The notes below the pieces were generated by a model, which saw nothing but the letters and a program-made list of their open reading frames with translations, was not told the origin of the DNA and ran no database searches. The position numbers and the translations under genes were made by a program. Below are positions 8,343 to 16,995 of a stretch of 64,000 nucleotides of DNA, piece by piece (position 1 is the first letter of the stretch; each line of letters begins with the position of its first letter). The stretch covers positions 1 to 64,000 of the forward strand of contig NZ_SRIC01000011.1 of NCBI RefSeq assembly GCF_004684775.1, given 5' to 3'. The DNA comes from Streptomyces sp. MZ04 (GTDB lineage: Bacteria; Actinomycetota; Actinomycetes; Streptomycetales; Streptomycetaceae).

Positions 8343-9266
8343 ATGACCGACAAGATCACCGTAAGCATCCTCGGCACCGGCATCATGGGGGCCGCGATGG
8401 CCCGCAACCTCGCCCGCGCCGGGCATGACGTCCGGGCCTGGAACCGCAGCCGCGACAAGACCGAGCCACTGGCCGCCGACGGCGCGTACATCGCCGACAC
8501 CCCCGCCGACGCGGTGCGGGGCGCCGACGCCGTCCTCACCATGCTGTACGACGGTGCCGCCGCCCTGGAGGTCATGCGGCAGGCCGTCCCCGGCCTGCGC
8601 CCCGGCACGGCCTGGGTGCAGTCGACGACCGCGGGCATCGACGCGGTCGGCGAACTCGCCGACTTCGCCCGCAGCCACCAACTCCCCTTCTACGACGCTC
8701 CCGTGCTCGGCACCCGGCAGCCCGCGGAGGCCGGACAGCTGCTTGTCCTGGCCGCCGGGCCGGTCGAGGGCCGGGACGTGGTCACCCCCGTCTTCGACGC
8801 CGTCGGCGCCCGGACCGTGTGGACCGGTGACGACGGGGCCGCGGGCAGTGCTACGCGGCTCAAGCTGGTGGCCAACAGCTGGGTCATCGCGGCCACCAAC
8901 GCGACGGGCGAGGCCCTCGCCCTGTCCCGGGCGCTCGGTGTGGACCCGCAGGACTTCTTCGACGCCATCGCCGGCGGCCCGCTCGACATGGGCTATCTGC
9001 ACGCCAAGGCCGATCTCATCCTGGGCGATCGGCTGACACCGCCCGCCTTCGCGGTGTCCACCGCGGTCAAGGACGCCCGTCTGATCGTCGAGGCGGGCGA
9101 GCGGCACGGCCTCCGCCTCGACGTGGCCGCCGCGGGCGCCGAACGCCTGCGCCGCGCCGCCGCGCAGGGCCACGGCGACGAGGACATGGCGGCCGCGTAC
9201 TACGCCAGCTTCGAGGACGACTCCTCACCTGACGCGGGCGCGGGAGTCGACTCGACCACCAAGTGA
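8343..9266 (+). CDS. NAD(P)-dependent beta-hydroxyacid dehydrogenase (6PGDH/HIBADH family)
   Basis: 307 residues, the usual length for 3-hydroxyisobutyrate dehydrogenase-like enzymes. The N-terminus has the dinucleotide-binding GTGIMGAAMARNL motif (residues about 9-21). The family's substrate-binding stretch appears as YDAPVLGTRQPAEAGQLLVLAAG; in canonical members this reads DAPVSGG, so the Ser-Gly is replaced by Leu-Gly. The catalytic Lys segment is ATRLKLVANSWV. It probably reduces or oxidises a small beta-hydroxyacid or is an imine-reductase-type relative; the substrate is not evident. It stands alone and is divergent from the NTPase gene. Confidence 0.8.
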   Translation: MTDKITVSILGTGIMGAAMARNLARAGHDVRAWNRSRDKTEPLAADGAYIADTPADAVRGADAVLTMLYDGAAALEVMRQAVPGLRPGTAWVQSTTAGIDAVGELADFARSHQLPFYDAPVLGTRQPAEAGQLLVLAAGPVEGRDVVTPVFDAVGARTVWTGDDGAAGSATRLKLVANSWVIAATNATGEALALSRALGVDPQDFFDAIAGGPLDMGYLHAKADLILGDRLTPPAFAVSTAVKDARLIVEAGERHGLRLDVAAAGAERLRRAAAQGHGDEDMAAAYYASFEDDSSPDAGAGVDSTTK

Positions 9267-9270
9267 CCGG

Positions 9271-9411
9271 GAACTCGAGCAGCCCCTGGATCGTGCCGCC
9301 CGGCTTGAAGGGCTCTCCGGGGAGGTGATGGACGCCGAACTCGCCGACGAACCGGCGCGGCCGCCGCTGTACGGGCTGCGCCGGTTCGCCGCCTGGCCGG
9401 GCGAGCGGTGA
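9271..9411 (+). pseudogene. Possible 3' remnant of an unidentified gene
   Basis: In the frame ending at TGA 9409-9411 the strand reads ELEQPLDRAARLEGLSGEV and ends RRFAAWPGER, which looks like the tail of a real protein with good third-position GC. There is no credible full-length start, although GGGGAGG sits just before an ATG at 9328. I do not recognise the family. It may be a fragment left by rearrangement between the dehydrogenase and the Nudix gene. Confidence 0.25.
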
Positions 9412-9416
9412 TGTAC

Positions 9417-9902
9417 TCAGTGGCGTGCAGTGGGATAGCGGTGGAACGCACCGGACGCCGCGCCCAATTCCGGCCGCCATCCGTGCAGTACGGCAGCCGA
9501 CGGCGCGAAGAGTTCGGCCGGTACGTCTTGGGGCGCGAACCAGGCCCACCGCTCGATCTTGTCCGGCTCCCGCACCGTGGCCGCACCCGACGCCGCCGCC
9601 ACGAGTGCCCCGGCAGTCACCCGGGTCACCCCGCGCTCCCCGTCCACGAAGAACGCGCCGATCCGGACCTCCTCCGCATCCGCCACCAGGCCGGTCTCCT
9701 CGGCCAGTTCACGCACCGCGGCGTCCTCGAAGCTCTCGCCTGGGTCGACCTTGCCGCCCGGCAACTCCCAGCGCCCGTCGTGCCCGAGCCCGAGCAGCAC
9801 ACGCCCGCCCGCGTCGAGGACGACGACTCCGACGCCGACGAGCCCGTGCGGGGTGGGGAAAGCCCGCTCGGCCCGCTCTCTCCGTTCGGTGCCGCTGCTC
9901 AT
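9417..9902 (-). CDS. Nudix hydrolase
   Basis: 161 residues with a complete Nudix box, [20 protein letters not shown] followed by ETGL, matching GX5EX7REUXEEXGU with all metal-binding glutamates. These enzymes hydrolyse nucleoside diphosphates linked to another group; the substrate here cannot be inferred. The ATG at 9902 overlaps the TGA of the upstream TetR gene (ATGA, 9899-9902), so it is probably translationally coupled and co-transcribed with that regulator. Confidence 0.88.
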   Translation of the reverse strand: MSSGTERRERAERAFPTPHGLVGVGVVVLDAGGRVLLGLGHDGRWELPGGKVDPGESFEDAAVRELAEETGLVADAEEVRIGAFFVDGERGVTRVTAGALVAAASGAATVREPDKIERWAWFAPQDVPAELFAPSAAVLHGWRPELGAASGAFHRYPTARH

Positions 9903-10558
9903 GCTCGGTACGCCCGGAGAAAGGTCCGCACGCCCTCGACGACGAGTGGCCGGACGCGATCGTCCTCCGCGGCATTCGCGGAACCCAGCCTGTCCAACGC
10001 GACGCCGAAGGTCAGCGCGATGAACTGGTCCGCCGCGAGTCGGGGATCGGGGACGTCGAGCAGCCCGGCCGCGGCGAAGGCGGCGAGCCGGTCGGCGATC
10101 GCCTCGTCGGGAGTGTCGGCCATGGGATTCCTGCCCCCGTCCGGCAGGTGGTCGGATCCCGCCCGAACCAGTCGTTGCAGCGTCGCGTACTCCGCCGAGC
10201 CGAGCATGTCGGTCGCGATGCGCATCGAGAACGTGACCAGGGCGTCCTCGAGTTCGGCTGCCTCGGTGGCGTCGGTGAGGGTGTCGTCGAGCGTGCGCCG
10301 GATCGTGGTGATCAGTGACTGGCCGACGGCGTCGACGACTGCTTGCAGCAGCGTCCGCTTGTCGCCGAAGTAGTCGTAGACCGTCCGCTTGGACACCTCG
10401 GCCCGGGCGGCGACCGCGTCGACGCTCGACCGGTCGAAGCCGTCGGCGAGGAACAGGTCCCGGGCCGCCGAGAGGATGGCTGCCCGCTTCTGGGTGGACC
10501 CCTCGCGCAGTGTCTTCGTGGCCGGCGCGTTCGTGGCTGGCGTCTTCGTGGTCGGCAT
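9899..10558 (-). CDS. TetR-family repressor of the divergent MFS-flavoprotein operon
   Basis: 219 residues. The N-terminal HTH is clear: [20 protein letters not shown], then [23 protein letters not shown]. The C-terminal ligand domain is variable, as usual. ATG 10558 has AGGA at a 7-base spacing; a GTG six bases upstream would place the ribosome site too close. It faces the MFS gene at 10627 across a 68-bp gap containing a 23-bp palindrome that fits a TetR site, so autoregulation and control of the exporter plus monooxygenase are likely. Confidence 0.88.
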   Translation of the reverse strand: MPTTKTPATNAPATKTLREGSTQKRAAILSAARDLFLADGFDRSSVDAVAARAEVSKRTVYDYFGDKRTLLQAVVDAVGQSLITTIRRTLDDTLTDATEAAELEDALVTFSMRIATDMLGSAEYATLQRLVRAGSDHLPDGGRNPMADTPDEAIADRLAAFAAAGLLDVPDPRLAADQFIALTFGVALDRLGSANAAEDDRVRPLVVEGVRTFLRAYRA

Positions 10559-10576
10559 GGGCACATCCTAACCGTC

Positions 10577-10599
10577 CTACACTGCACGGTGTAGTGTAG
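10577..10599. promoter_or_regulatory. 23-bp palindromic TetR operator
   Basis: Arms CTACACT (10577-10583) and AGTGTAG (10593-10599) are perfect complements, and the inner CAC/GTG also pair, leaving only one mismatched pair and the centre. It sits between the divergent tetR and MFS starts, where repression would block both promoters. Confidence 0.7.
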
Positions 10600-10626
10600 T
10601 AATCCGGCACGACGGAAAGGATGTCC

Positions 10627-12024
10627 ATGACCGCAACTCTGGCTCCCCCGGTCCGTATCGGTAAGGCCGCTGTCTGGGCCCTCGGCCTGCTGGCAGTCGC
10701 CACCGGCGCCCTGGAGTCGGTGGTGACGCCGACGCTCCCGCTCCTGCAACGCGAGCTGGACATGAGCCCCGCCGAAGGGGCGTTGCTCAGCATCGTGCTC
10801 CTCATCACCGGCGCGCTCATCACGCCGGTCGCAGGCAAGTTAGGCGACCGCTACGGCGGAAAACGCGTCCTGATCCGGCTGATGGCGGTGGTCTCGGCCG
10901 GTGGCCTGGTGTCCTCCCTGGCGCCGAACCTGCCCGTGCTGCTGTTCGGTCAGGTACTGCAAGGGGCGATGGTGGGCGCGCTGCCCCTGTCGTTCATCCT
11001 GGTGCGCGAACACCTCCCCGCGGGAGAGTCGAAGGTGGCCATCGGGGTGGTCAGCGGGTTGTTCGTGGGCGGCGGCATGGCGGGAACGCTGGCGGCCGGG
11101 CCCGTGGCGGAAGGGCTGTCCCGGCACTGGATGTTCGCGCTGCCGACGATCGCGGTCATCGGGGCCACCGTGCTGGTGAACCGGCTGATGCCGCTTGACC
11201 CGCCGCGCCGGTCGGACGACACCGGGGTCGACCGGCCCGGCCTGGTTCTCCTGAGCGGGACGCTGGTCACGCTCATGCTCGTGCTGGCGACGGCACCCGA
11301 CATCGCCTCGCAGCCCCTCGTACTCGGCGCCCTCATCGTGGTGCTTGCCGCCTTCGTGACCGGATGGGTCGCCGTCGAGCGCCGCGCGGTCTCGCCGATG
11401 GTCGATCTGCGCATGCTGGCACGGCCCGCGATGTGGCAGTCGTGTGTGCTGACGTTCGTGATCTGCCTCGGTACCTCGGTGGCGGTCTATCTCATCCCGC
11501 AGCTCTTCGCGGTGTCCGCCGACGCGTACGGATTCGGGGCCGGCGCCACGGAGATCGGCTTCTTCCTGCTTCCCGGCGCCGTGGCCGCCTCGCTTGCCGG
11601 GCCGCTCGGCGGGATCGGGGCACGGCGTTTCGGCTCGCGTGCCGTGGTAACCACCGGGGTCGTCCTGATGGCCGCCGCCCTGATCGCCCTGGCGGCCGCG
11701 CACACCGAGATCTGGCACCTGGTCATCGGCAAGCTGCTGATCGGGCTCGCCAACGGCCTGTGCGTGACGGCGCTGGTGACCGGCACCGCCACATCCGTCG
11801 ACCGAAATGACACCGGCATCGCCACCAGCCTGGTCCTGGTGACGCGCGTCCTCGGCTACGCCGTGGGTGCGCAGATCGGTGGCGCGCTCCTCACCGCCGG
11901 GACCCCTTCCGGGTCGGATGTCCCGGCCGAATCGGCCTTCGTCACCGGCTTCGTCATAGCCGGCGCCGTCACAGCGCTGTCCCTGCTTGTCGCCCGCACC
12001 ATGAGCAAAGGAGTCAAGGAATGA
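10627..12024 (+). CDS. MFS drug exporter, DHA2-like (about 14 TM)
   Basis: 465 residues, strongly hydrophobic, with the MFS motif [14 protein letters not shown] after TM2 and a motif-C-like stretch [16 protein letters not shown] in TM5. The length and number of hydrophobic segments fit the 14-TM drug:H+ antiporter group. ATG 10627 is preferred over ATG 10621 because GGAAAGG abuts the latter. Its TGA overlaps the ATG of the following flavoprotein gene (ATGA 12021-12024). With a divergent TetR and a downstream flavin monooxygenase it forms a typical resistance cassette: export plus chemical modification of one compound. Confidence 0.85.
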   Translation: MTATLAPPVRIGKAAVWALGLLAVATGALESVVTPTLPLLQRELDMSPAEGALLSIVLLITGALITPVAGKLGDRYGGKRVLIRLMAVVSAGGLVSSLAPNLPVLLFGQVLQGAMVGALPLSFILVREHLPAGESKVAIGVVSGLFVGGGMAGTLAAGPVAEGLSRHWMFALPTIAVIGATVLVNRLMPLDPPRRSDDTGVDRPGLVLLSGTLVTLMLVLATAPDIASQPLVLGALIVVLAAFVTGWVAVERRAVSPMVDLRMLARPAMWQSCVLTFVICLGTSVAVYLIPQLFAVSADAYGFGAGATEIGFFLLPGAVAASLAGPLGGIGARRFGSRAVVTTGVVLMAAALIALAAAHTEIWHLVIGKLLIGLANGLCVTALVTGTATSVDRNDTGIATSLVLVTRVLGYAVGAQIGGALLTAGTPSGSDVPAESAFVTGFVIAGAVTALSLLVARTMSKGVKE

Positions 12025-13265
12025 ACCGCACCGAGCAGTTGAGGGACATCCGTGCCACGCCGAAGCGCAAGGTCCTGATATCCGGGGCCAGCATCGCGGG
12101 GCCCGCCCTCGCGTTCTGGCTGAACCGCCACGGATTCGCGGTCACGGTGGTCGAGAAGGCGGGCACGCCGCGTCTCGGCGGTTACCCGATCGACGTACGC
12201 GGCACGGCACTTGAGGTCGTACGGAGGATGGGAATCCTGCCGCGACTGCGGGACGCGCACATCGACCTGCGCCGGCTGACCTTCCTCGACGGGGACGGCG
12301 GCGAGGTGGCCTCGCTCGATCCGCACACCGTCACCGGGGGTGTCGCGGGGCAGGACCTCGAGGTGCGGCGCGGGGATCTGACCGGCGCTCTCTACGCGGC
12401 GGTCCGTGACGACGTGGAGTTCCTGTTCAACGACTCCATCGACACCCTCGACCAGTCCGACCACGGCCACGGCCACGGCCACGGCCACGGGGTCGACGTC
12501 ACGTTCCGCGGGGGCGGCAGGCGTACGTTCGACATGGTGTTCGGCGCGGACGGACTGCACTCACGTACCCGCGCGTCCCTGTTCGGCCCCGAGGAGCAGT
12601 TCCACCGATACCTCGGTTACTGCTTCGCCGGATTCACCATGCGCAACACCTTCGGGCTCTCCCACGAGACCGTCATCTGGAACACCCCGGGCAGAGCCGC
12701 GGCACTCTACGCCACAGGGGACAACGACGAAGTGCACGCCTTCCTGAACTTCGCCCGCCCGGAACCGCCGTTCGACGCGTTCCGGAATCCGGAAGCCCAA
12801 CGGGGCCTGGTCGCCGCGGTCTTCGCCGACGCGGGATGGGAGGTCCCGGGCATGCTTGCCGCCCTGCGCGACGCGGACGACCTGTTCTTCGACGTCGTCA
12901 GCCAGATCCGCATGCCCCGCTGGTCCAGCGGCAGGGTCGCGCTGGTGGGCGACGCGGCGTACGCGCCCTCGTTCCTCACCGGACAGGGCTCCAGCCTCGC
13001 GCTCGTCGGCGCGTACATGCTCGCCGCTTCCCTGGCCGACCGGGACCACGCCGCGGGCTTCGCCGCGTACGAACACAGCACCCGTGAGTTCGTGACCCTG
13101 AACCAGGAACAGGTCGGCAAGGGCGACGCCACCCTCTTCCCCACCACCGCCGGCGCCCTGGAGCAGCGCAACGACATGCTGCGCAAACTCAGCGCCATGC
13201 CCCCTGCCCCGGAAGGTCGGCCGGCCCACTCGGCCCTCACCCTGCCCGCATTCACGCCCTGCTGA
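12021..13265 (+). CDS. FAD-dependent aromatic-type monooxygenase (TetX/Rox-like class A)
   Basis: 414 residues. The N-terminal Rossmann motif is ISGASIAGPALAFWLNRHGF, the DG motif is VFGADGLHSRTR (about 174-185), and the GD motif is ALVGDAAYAPSFLTGQGSSLA (about 309-329). These are the three marks of class A flavoprotein hydroxylases. An internal HGHGHGHGHG run (about 151-160) comes from a CCACGG slippage tract and lies in a surface loop. It is translationally coupled to the exporter and probably inactivates an aromatic antibiotic or xenobiotic. Confidence 0.85.
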   Translation: MNRTEQLRDIRATPKRKVLISGASIAGPALAFWLNRHGFAVTVVEKAGTPRLGGYPIDVRGTALEVVRRMGILPRLRDAHIDLRRLTFLDGDGGEVASLDPHTVTGGVAGQDLEVRRGDLTGALYAAVRDDVEFLFNDSIDTLDQSDHGHGHGHGHGVDVTFRGGGRRTFDMVFGADGLHSRTRASLFGPEEQFHRYLGYCFAGFTMRNTFGLSHETVIWNTPGRAAALYATGDNDEVHAFLNFARPEPPFDAFRNPEAQRGLVAAVFADAGWEVPGMLAALRDADDLFFDVVSQIRMPRWSSGRVALVGDAAYAPSFLTGQGSSLALVGAYMLAASLADRDHAAGFAAYEHSTREFVTLNQEQVGKGDATLFPTTAGALEQRNDMLRKLSAMPPAPEGRPAHSALTLPAFTPC

Positions 13266-13462
13266 TCGGGGTAACTGACACAGCGCCAATGTGACCTTGT
13301 GTCACGTGACGCCACCCGCCGGTGCATCCACATCCGTGTCGATGTTGTGCATCTTTGCAGTCAGGGGCATGGAACCCGGACGAGACCTCCCATCTCGCTG
13401 GGGAGCGCGCGTTTCCACCGTGATAACACGGAGTGATCAATTCCTAAGGAGACGACGACATC

Positions 13463-14113
13463 ATGGGTATCTTCAGCCGTCGCCAGACCGCGACCCTCGA
13501 ACCGGCGCCGGCTGTCGGCCCCAGAAAGCCTTCCTCTGCCGCCGATGCCGCGCTCGACCCGGCGCTTCGTGCGCTGACGGGCGAGTGGACCATCGACCGC
13601 CCGCACAGCCGCATCGGATTCTCCGTGCGGCACGCGATGGTCACGACGGTGCGAGGCGCCTTCGCCGACTACACCAGCACGCTGCACTTCGACGGCGCCC
13701 GGCCCTCCGCGTCACGGGCCGAGATCGTCATCCAGGTCGGCAGCGTAGACACGGGTGTGGAACAGCGGGACGCGCACCTCATAGGCGCCGACTTCTTCGA
13801 CGCGCGCCGCTACCCGGAGATGGTGTTCCGCAGCACGTCCGCGGTCCATGAGGGCGGGGAGACCTTCCGCATGGCGGGGGACCTGACCATCCGCGGCGTC
13901 GCCCGGCCCGTCGAGCTGCAACTCGACTACCTCGGTTCGGTCGTGGACCCGTTCGGCTACGAGAGGGCGGGCTTCGACGGCACCACCACCATCGACCGCA
14001 CCGACTGGGGTCTGGTCTACAACCAGCGCCTGGAGGCGGGCGGCACCATGGTGAGCGAGAAGGTGCGACTGCAGTTCGACATCTCCGCGATCCGCTCAAC
14101 ACCCATGGCGTAG
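13463..14113 (+). CDS. YceI-family lipocalin-like isoprenoid-binding protein
   Basis: 216 residues. After a leader of about 35 residues, the YceI domain begins GEWTIDRPHSRIGFSVRHAM and continues with QRDAHLIGADFFDARRYPEMVF, GDLTIRGVARPVEL and DRTDWGLVYN, all hallmark strands of this beta-barrel. Family members bind long isoprenoid chains. No signal peptide is evident, so it is likely cytoplasmic, as in most actinobacterial versions. AAGGAG lies about 10 bases before the ATG. Upstream, at 13301-13310, is the palindrome GTCACGTGAC, possibly regulatory. Confidence 0.88.
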   Translation: MGIFSRRQTATLEPAPAVGPRKPSSAADAALDPALRALTGEWTIDRPHSRIGFSVRHAMVTTVRGAFADYTSTLHFDGARPSASRAEIVIQVGSVDTGVEQRDAHLIGADFFDARRYPEMVFRSTSAVHEGGETFRMAGDLTIRGVARPVELQLDYLGSVVDPFGYERAGFDGTTTIDRTDWGLVYNQRLEAGGTMVSEKVRLQFDISAIRSTPMA

Positions 14114-14130
14114 CACCCCGTTGGCTCCAC

Positions 14131-14171
14131 CGCGCCCCCTCCCCCTCCCCTCCCGGAGCGGCGGGGGCGCG
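14131..14171 (+). terminator. GC-rich stem-loop after the yceI-like gene
   Basis: CGCGCCCCC (14131-14139) can pair with GGGGGCGCG (14163-14171) across a 23-base loop. There is no U-run, as is usual in Streptomyces. The long loop makes the call weak. Confidence 0.35.
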
Positions 14172-14185
14172 CGTCGTGCAACTGC

Positions 14186-14660
14186 CTAGTGCCGCATCAG
14201 GCAACGTTCGCCCTGGTGAGGAACCAAGCCAACACAGCCACGCCGATGGGTAACGCAACAAGGTAGCCGACGAGGATACCGACGCCCGGATCAGCCAGCG
14301 CAGGAAAGGCCCAGTTCGCTGCTGCAGCCACGAGCAGTCTCACCGTTGCCAGCGCAAGGAGAGCGGTGACAACAGCAAGCCGACGCGGCGGGCCCGCCCT
14401 GCGGTACAACTCAGCCGCAGGCCCGATCGCGATCAGGCCCGTCACGAGGCCGACGAGACTGGTGTCGGGCAGCCACCCGAACGGCCACCCCACCAGAGCG
14501 ACCAACCCGGAGAAAGCGAGGCCGACCAGTTCCAGCGCGACGGTGGACACTACCGGGTCCCACGAGGGGCGTCGGATCGAGCCGCTCCCACTGTCCTTCT
14601 CATCGGCCACGTCGTCAGAGTAGCCATCGACAGGGCGAACGTTGCCTGATGCGGCACTAG
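14186..14660. mobile_element. 475-bp element with 30-bp perfect inverted ends, carrying a small membrane-protein gene
   Basis: The 30 bases at 14186-14215 (beginning CTAGTGCCGCATCAGGCAAC) recur as a perfect inverted copy at 14631-14660. Between them lies one minus-strand gene for a small membrane protein whose last residues and stop are encoded by the left end itself. There is no transposase. Like the element at 5655-5880 it is bounded by CTAG, but the repeat sequences differ. It appears to have inserted beside or into a regulator gene whose tail survives at 14657-14790. Confidence 0.75.
14197..14610 (-). CDS. Small four-helix membrane protein inside the inverted-repeat element
   Basis: About 137 residues from a GTG at 14610; the frame stays open upstream to 14694, beyond the element. 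After a short charged N-terminus (ADEKDSGSGSIRRPSWD) come about four hydrophobic helices: VALELVGLAFSGLVALVGWP, LVGLVTGLIAIGPAAELY, LAVVTALLALATVRLLVAAA and VGILVGYLVALPIGVAVLAW. The family is not recognised. The C-terminal residues and TGA lie in the 30-bp terminal repeat. No clear ribosome site is seen, so both start and expression are uncertain. Passenger genes in such short elements are uncommon. Confidence 0.5.
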   Translation of the reverse strand: MADEKDSGSGSIRRPSWDPVVSTVALELVGLAFSGLVALVGWPFGWLPDTSLVGLVTGLIAIGPAAELYRRAGPPRRLAVVTALLALATVRLLVAAAANWAFPALADPGVGILVGYLVALPIGVAVLAWFLTRANVA

Positions 14661-14790
14661 TTCGACGATGGGGTCTCAGACGATGGGCTCTCATAAGACT
14701 CCAGCGCCTTCAGGACGTCCTGGATCCGGGTGACCTCGGCATTGACGTCCTCACGCCGTCGCCTGGGCCTTGACCTCCTCGGCCTCCGCC
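14657..14790 (-). pseudogene. Remnant of a regulator C-terminus (MerR-like coiled coil)
   Basis: Just outside the element the minus strand reads RRREDVNAEVTRIQDVLKAL then ESYESPSSETPSSN and stops at a TAG formed by the element's CTAG edge. The charged helix resembles the dimerisation coil at the end of MerR-type regulators. No start or DNA-binding part is found upstream in this frame. It looks like a gene tail cut off from its front and given a new stop by the insertion. Confidence 0.3.
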
Positions 14791-14819
14791 ACCGTGGGGA
14801 GGAACCCTCCGCGTAACAG

Positions 14820-15497
14820 GAGCCCGTCGGTCACATCCCGTTCTGCGTCCTCGCGCCCGAAGTACAGGACGACGACTCCTCGCTCACGCTGATCGACGCG
14901 GGATCTCCCGGCACCGCCGGGGAGATGGCAGCGGCGCTCGGGTCCGTCGGGCTCCGTCCGTACGCCCTGCGCCGCATCGTCCTGACGCATTTCCACTGGG
15001 ACCACGTGGGAGCGGCCGCCGAGCCGGCCGCCCAGTACGGCGCGACGATCCTCGCGCACCGCGCGGACGCCCCGGTCATCCGCGGTGAACAGCCGCCGCC
15101 CTGGCCCGACTTCACGGACGCGCCGGACCGGGAACGCGAGCTGTTCGAACAGGTCCAGGGTCCCGGCGGGCCGACCGCCGACCGTCCGGCGATCTCCTGC
15201 GCCCCGCCGTGCCCCGTGGACATCGAGGTGGCCCCCGGCGATGTGCTCGAATTCGCCGGGGGCGCCCGGGTCGTCCATGTCCCGGGGCACACCGAGGGAA
15301 GCCTGGCCCTGCACATCCCGGCGCACTCCGTGCTGCTCGCCGGGGACGGCCTGGCCAGGATCGGCTCCGACGTCGTACCCGGAGTGTTCAACCAGGACCG
15401 TTCCCGCCTGCTGGCTTCCGCCCACCTGCTGACCGGGCTCGGCGCGGAGACGATGTGCGTCGGCCACGGCGATCCCGTCGTCTCCGGTGGCACGTAG
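14820..15497 (+). pseudogene. N-terminally truncated metallo-beta-lactamase-fold hydrolase
   Basis: The frame ending at 15497 encodes most of an MBL-fold enzyme: GHIPFCVLAPE, LTLIDAGSPGT, the metal motif THFHWDHVG (HxHxDH), VVHVPGHTEGSLAL, VLLAGDGLA and VGHGDPV. Homology begins at about 14823, but the frame is closed by a TAA at 14814 and no start codon precedes the conserved part; the first ATG, at 14925, would remove the first two strands. Either the true start has been lost or a frameshift separates it. The metal ligands remain, so decay is probably recent. The neighbouring insertion and the regulator remnant support local damage. Confidence 0.6.
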
Positions 15498-15542
15498 GCC
15501 GGGGAGGGTGTGCCGTCCCCCATGTCCGCCGCGGTGTCCGGT

Positions 15543-15779
15543 TCACTCGCCTTCGACGTCGTCGAAGCCGTACGCGTACAGCAGTTGGGCGGACTCGGCG
15601 AGCCAGGCCCGCGTGCGTGCCCGCTCGTCGGCTCCGGCTGACCCGCACCCGCATCCCGCGCCACCCAGCGCGCGCAGCGCCTCGGTCACCACCTGTGTCA
15701 TCCGGGCCACGTCGGACGGCGCCATCCGCCGTCCGGCGACTCGACCTCCACGGTGATCCGGCACGTGACACGGATCCAT
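15543..15779 (-). CDS. Small hypothetical protein (possibly frameshifted)
   Basis: A 78-residue frame whose C-terminal part (DVARMTQVVTEALRAL, then TRAWLAESAQLLYAYGFDDV) looks like a real helical protein, with a short Gly/Cys stretch GGAGCGCGSAG between. The first 20 residues look unnatural, whereas the adjacent frame over the same bases reads VEVESPDGGWRR, so the true gene may use a different start or contain a frameshift. It sits between the truncated hydrolase and the cluster monooxygenase. Function unknown. Confidence 0.3.
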   Translation of the reverse strand: MDPCHVPDHRGGRVAGRRMAPSDVARMTQVVTEALRALGGAGCGCGSAGADERARTRAWLAESAQLLYAYGFDDVEGE

Positions 15780-15813
15780 GGCTTGCTCCTGGGACGGCTG
15801 CGGGCGGCGTGGG

Positions 15814-16995
15814 TCAGCCCAGCGGGGGCCAGGTGAGGACCGCTTCGTTCTGGCTGGTGAACTTGGATTCGGGCGCGAACCGGAAGTAGAGGTCGCGCAT
15901 CCGGGAGGCGAAGGGGCCCTCCAACTGCTCGGTCTCGCTGAGCGCGCGGGCCGCGGCGACCAGTCCCTCGGTCCGTGGCCGGCGCTGGTCCTCGTAGCCG
16001 CGCAGGGCCGAGGACGGATCCGTCGCCTCCTTGAGGTACTCGGCGAGGACGACGGCGTCCTCGATGGCGAGCGCCGCGCCCTGGCCGAGGCTCACCAGCA
16101 TCGGGTGCGCCGCGTCGCCGAGCAGGGTCATGCGTCCGGTGCCCCACCGCTCCAGGAACGGGCGGTCCTGCGCGGTGATGCTGACGATGTTCTCCTCGGG
16201 GGTGACCCGGATCGCCTCCTGTACCTCCTCGGCCCAGCCGGCGAAGAGTCCCGCGACCTTCTCCTTGCCGAGCCGCGGGTTCCCGGTGACCCAGTCGGGG
16301 ACGTTCTTCGTCGCCCACCAGTACGCGCGGCCGTGGCCGATGTCGGCGAGGCCGAAGCGCTGGCCCCGCCCCCAGTAGTGGGCGGCGTAGCCCTTGGTCA
16401 TCCGGGGATGGCTGAAGGGCACCGTCGCCAGCCAGCACACGTAGTTGCCGGGCCGGGGCTCGTCGGCGTCGGCGTCCGCCACCTGTCGGCGGATCGCGGA
16501 GTTGAAGCCGTCGGCGCCGATCAGGACGTCGCCCGAGGCCTTCCGCCCGTCCTCGAAGGTCACCTCGACCCCGTCGTCGCCGGTGACGAACTCCTTGGCC
16601 GCTGCGTTCAGTTCGATGTGCTGGTCGCCTCCGAGCGCGTCGAGCAGCGTCTGCTGGAGATCGGCCCGGTGGACGGCGTGGTTCGACGCGCCCAGACGGT
16701 CGGCGAGTTCACGGAACCGAAGGGCCCTGATCAGCCGGCCGCGCCTGGTGAGGAACTTCAGCTCGTCGAAGACCTCACCGCGCTTCTCCAGACCCGGGGC
16801 GATGTCGATGTCCAGGGTGCGCAGCGCCAGGACCGCGTTGGACATCAAGGAGACCGCCGTGGTCCCCGGACGCAGCTCGGGAGCCCGTTCGAAGATCTCG
16901 ACCTCGACGCCGACCCGGCGCAGCGTCGCCGCGGCCGCGAGACCGCCGATCCCGGCCCCGATGACGATGGCCTTGCGTGGGGAGTGCCGCGTCAT
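15814..16995 (-). CDS. FAD-dependent monooxygenase of the NRPS cluster (PxaB/LgnD-like role proposed)
   Basis: 393 residues, class A flavoprotein: AIVIGAGIGGLAAAATLRRVG (residues about 9-29), the DG motif LIGADGFNSAIRRQ and the GD motif LLGDAAHPMLVSLGQGAALA. The ATG overlaps the NRPS stop (ATGA, 16992-16995), so the two are translated in concert. In known pyrrolizidine pathways (pyrrolizixenamide PxaB, legonmycin LgnD, recalled) a partner monooxygenase performs Baeyer-Villiger oxidation of the NRPS-released bicyclic imide/enol, followed by ring contraction. The gene order and overlap here support that role by inference. It is not closely similar by eye to the TetX-like protein at 12021. Confidence 0.85.
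   Translation of the reverse strand: MTRHSPRKAIVIGAGIGGLAAAATLRRVGVEVEIFERAPELRPGTTAVSLMSNAVLALRTLDIDIAPGLEKRGEVFDELKFLTRRGRLIRALRFRELADRLGASNHAVHRADLQQTLLDALGGDQHIELNAAAKEFVTGDDGVEVTFEDGRKASGDVLIGADGFNSAIRRQVADADADEPRPGNYVCWLATVPFSHPRMTKGYAAHYWGRGQRFGLADIGHGRAYWWATKNVPDWVTGNPRLGKEKVAGLFAGWAEEVQEAIRVTPEENIVSITAQDRPFLERWGTGRMTLLGDAAHPMLVSLGQGAALAIEDAVVLAEYLKEATDPSSALRGYEDQRRPRTEGLVAAARALSETEQLEGPFASRMRDLYFRFAPESKFTSQNEAVLTWPPLG

Noticed and set aside
12462-12491. Histidine-glycine run in the monooxygenase as a metal-binding site
   Set aside because: It is a slippage of CCACGG between conserved motifs; the flavoprotein family has no metal there.
15487-15756. Plus-strand small frame overlapping the hypothetical gene at 15543
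   Set aside because: Its composition is Ser/Arg/Pro-rich without structure, and the minus strand gives a more protein-like helix-rich sequence.
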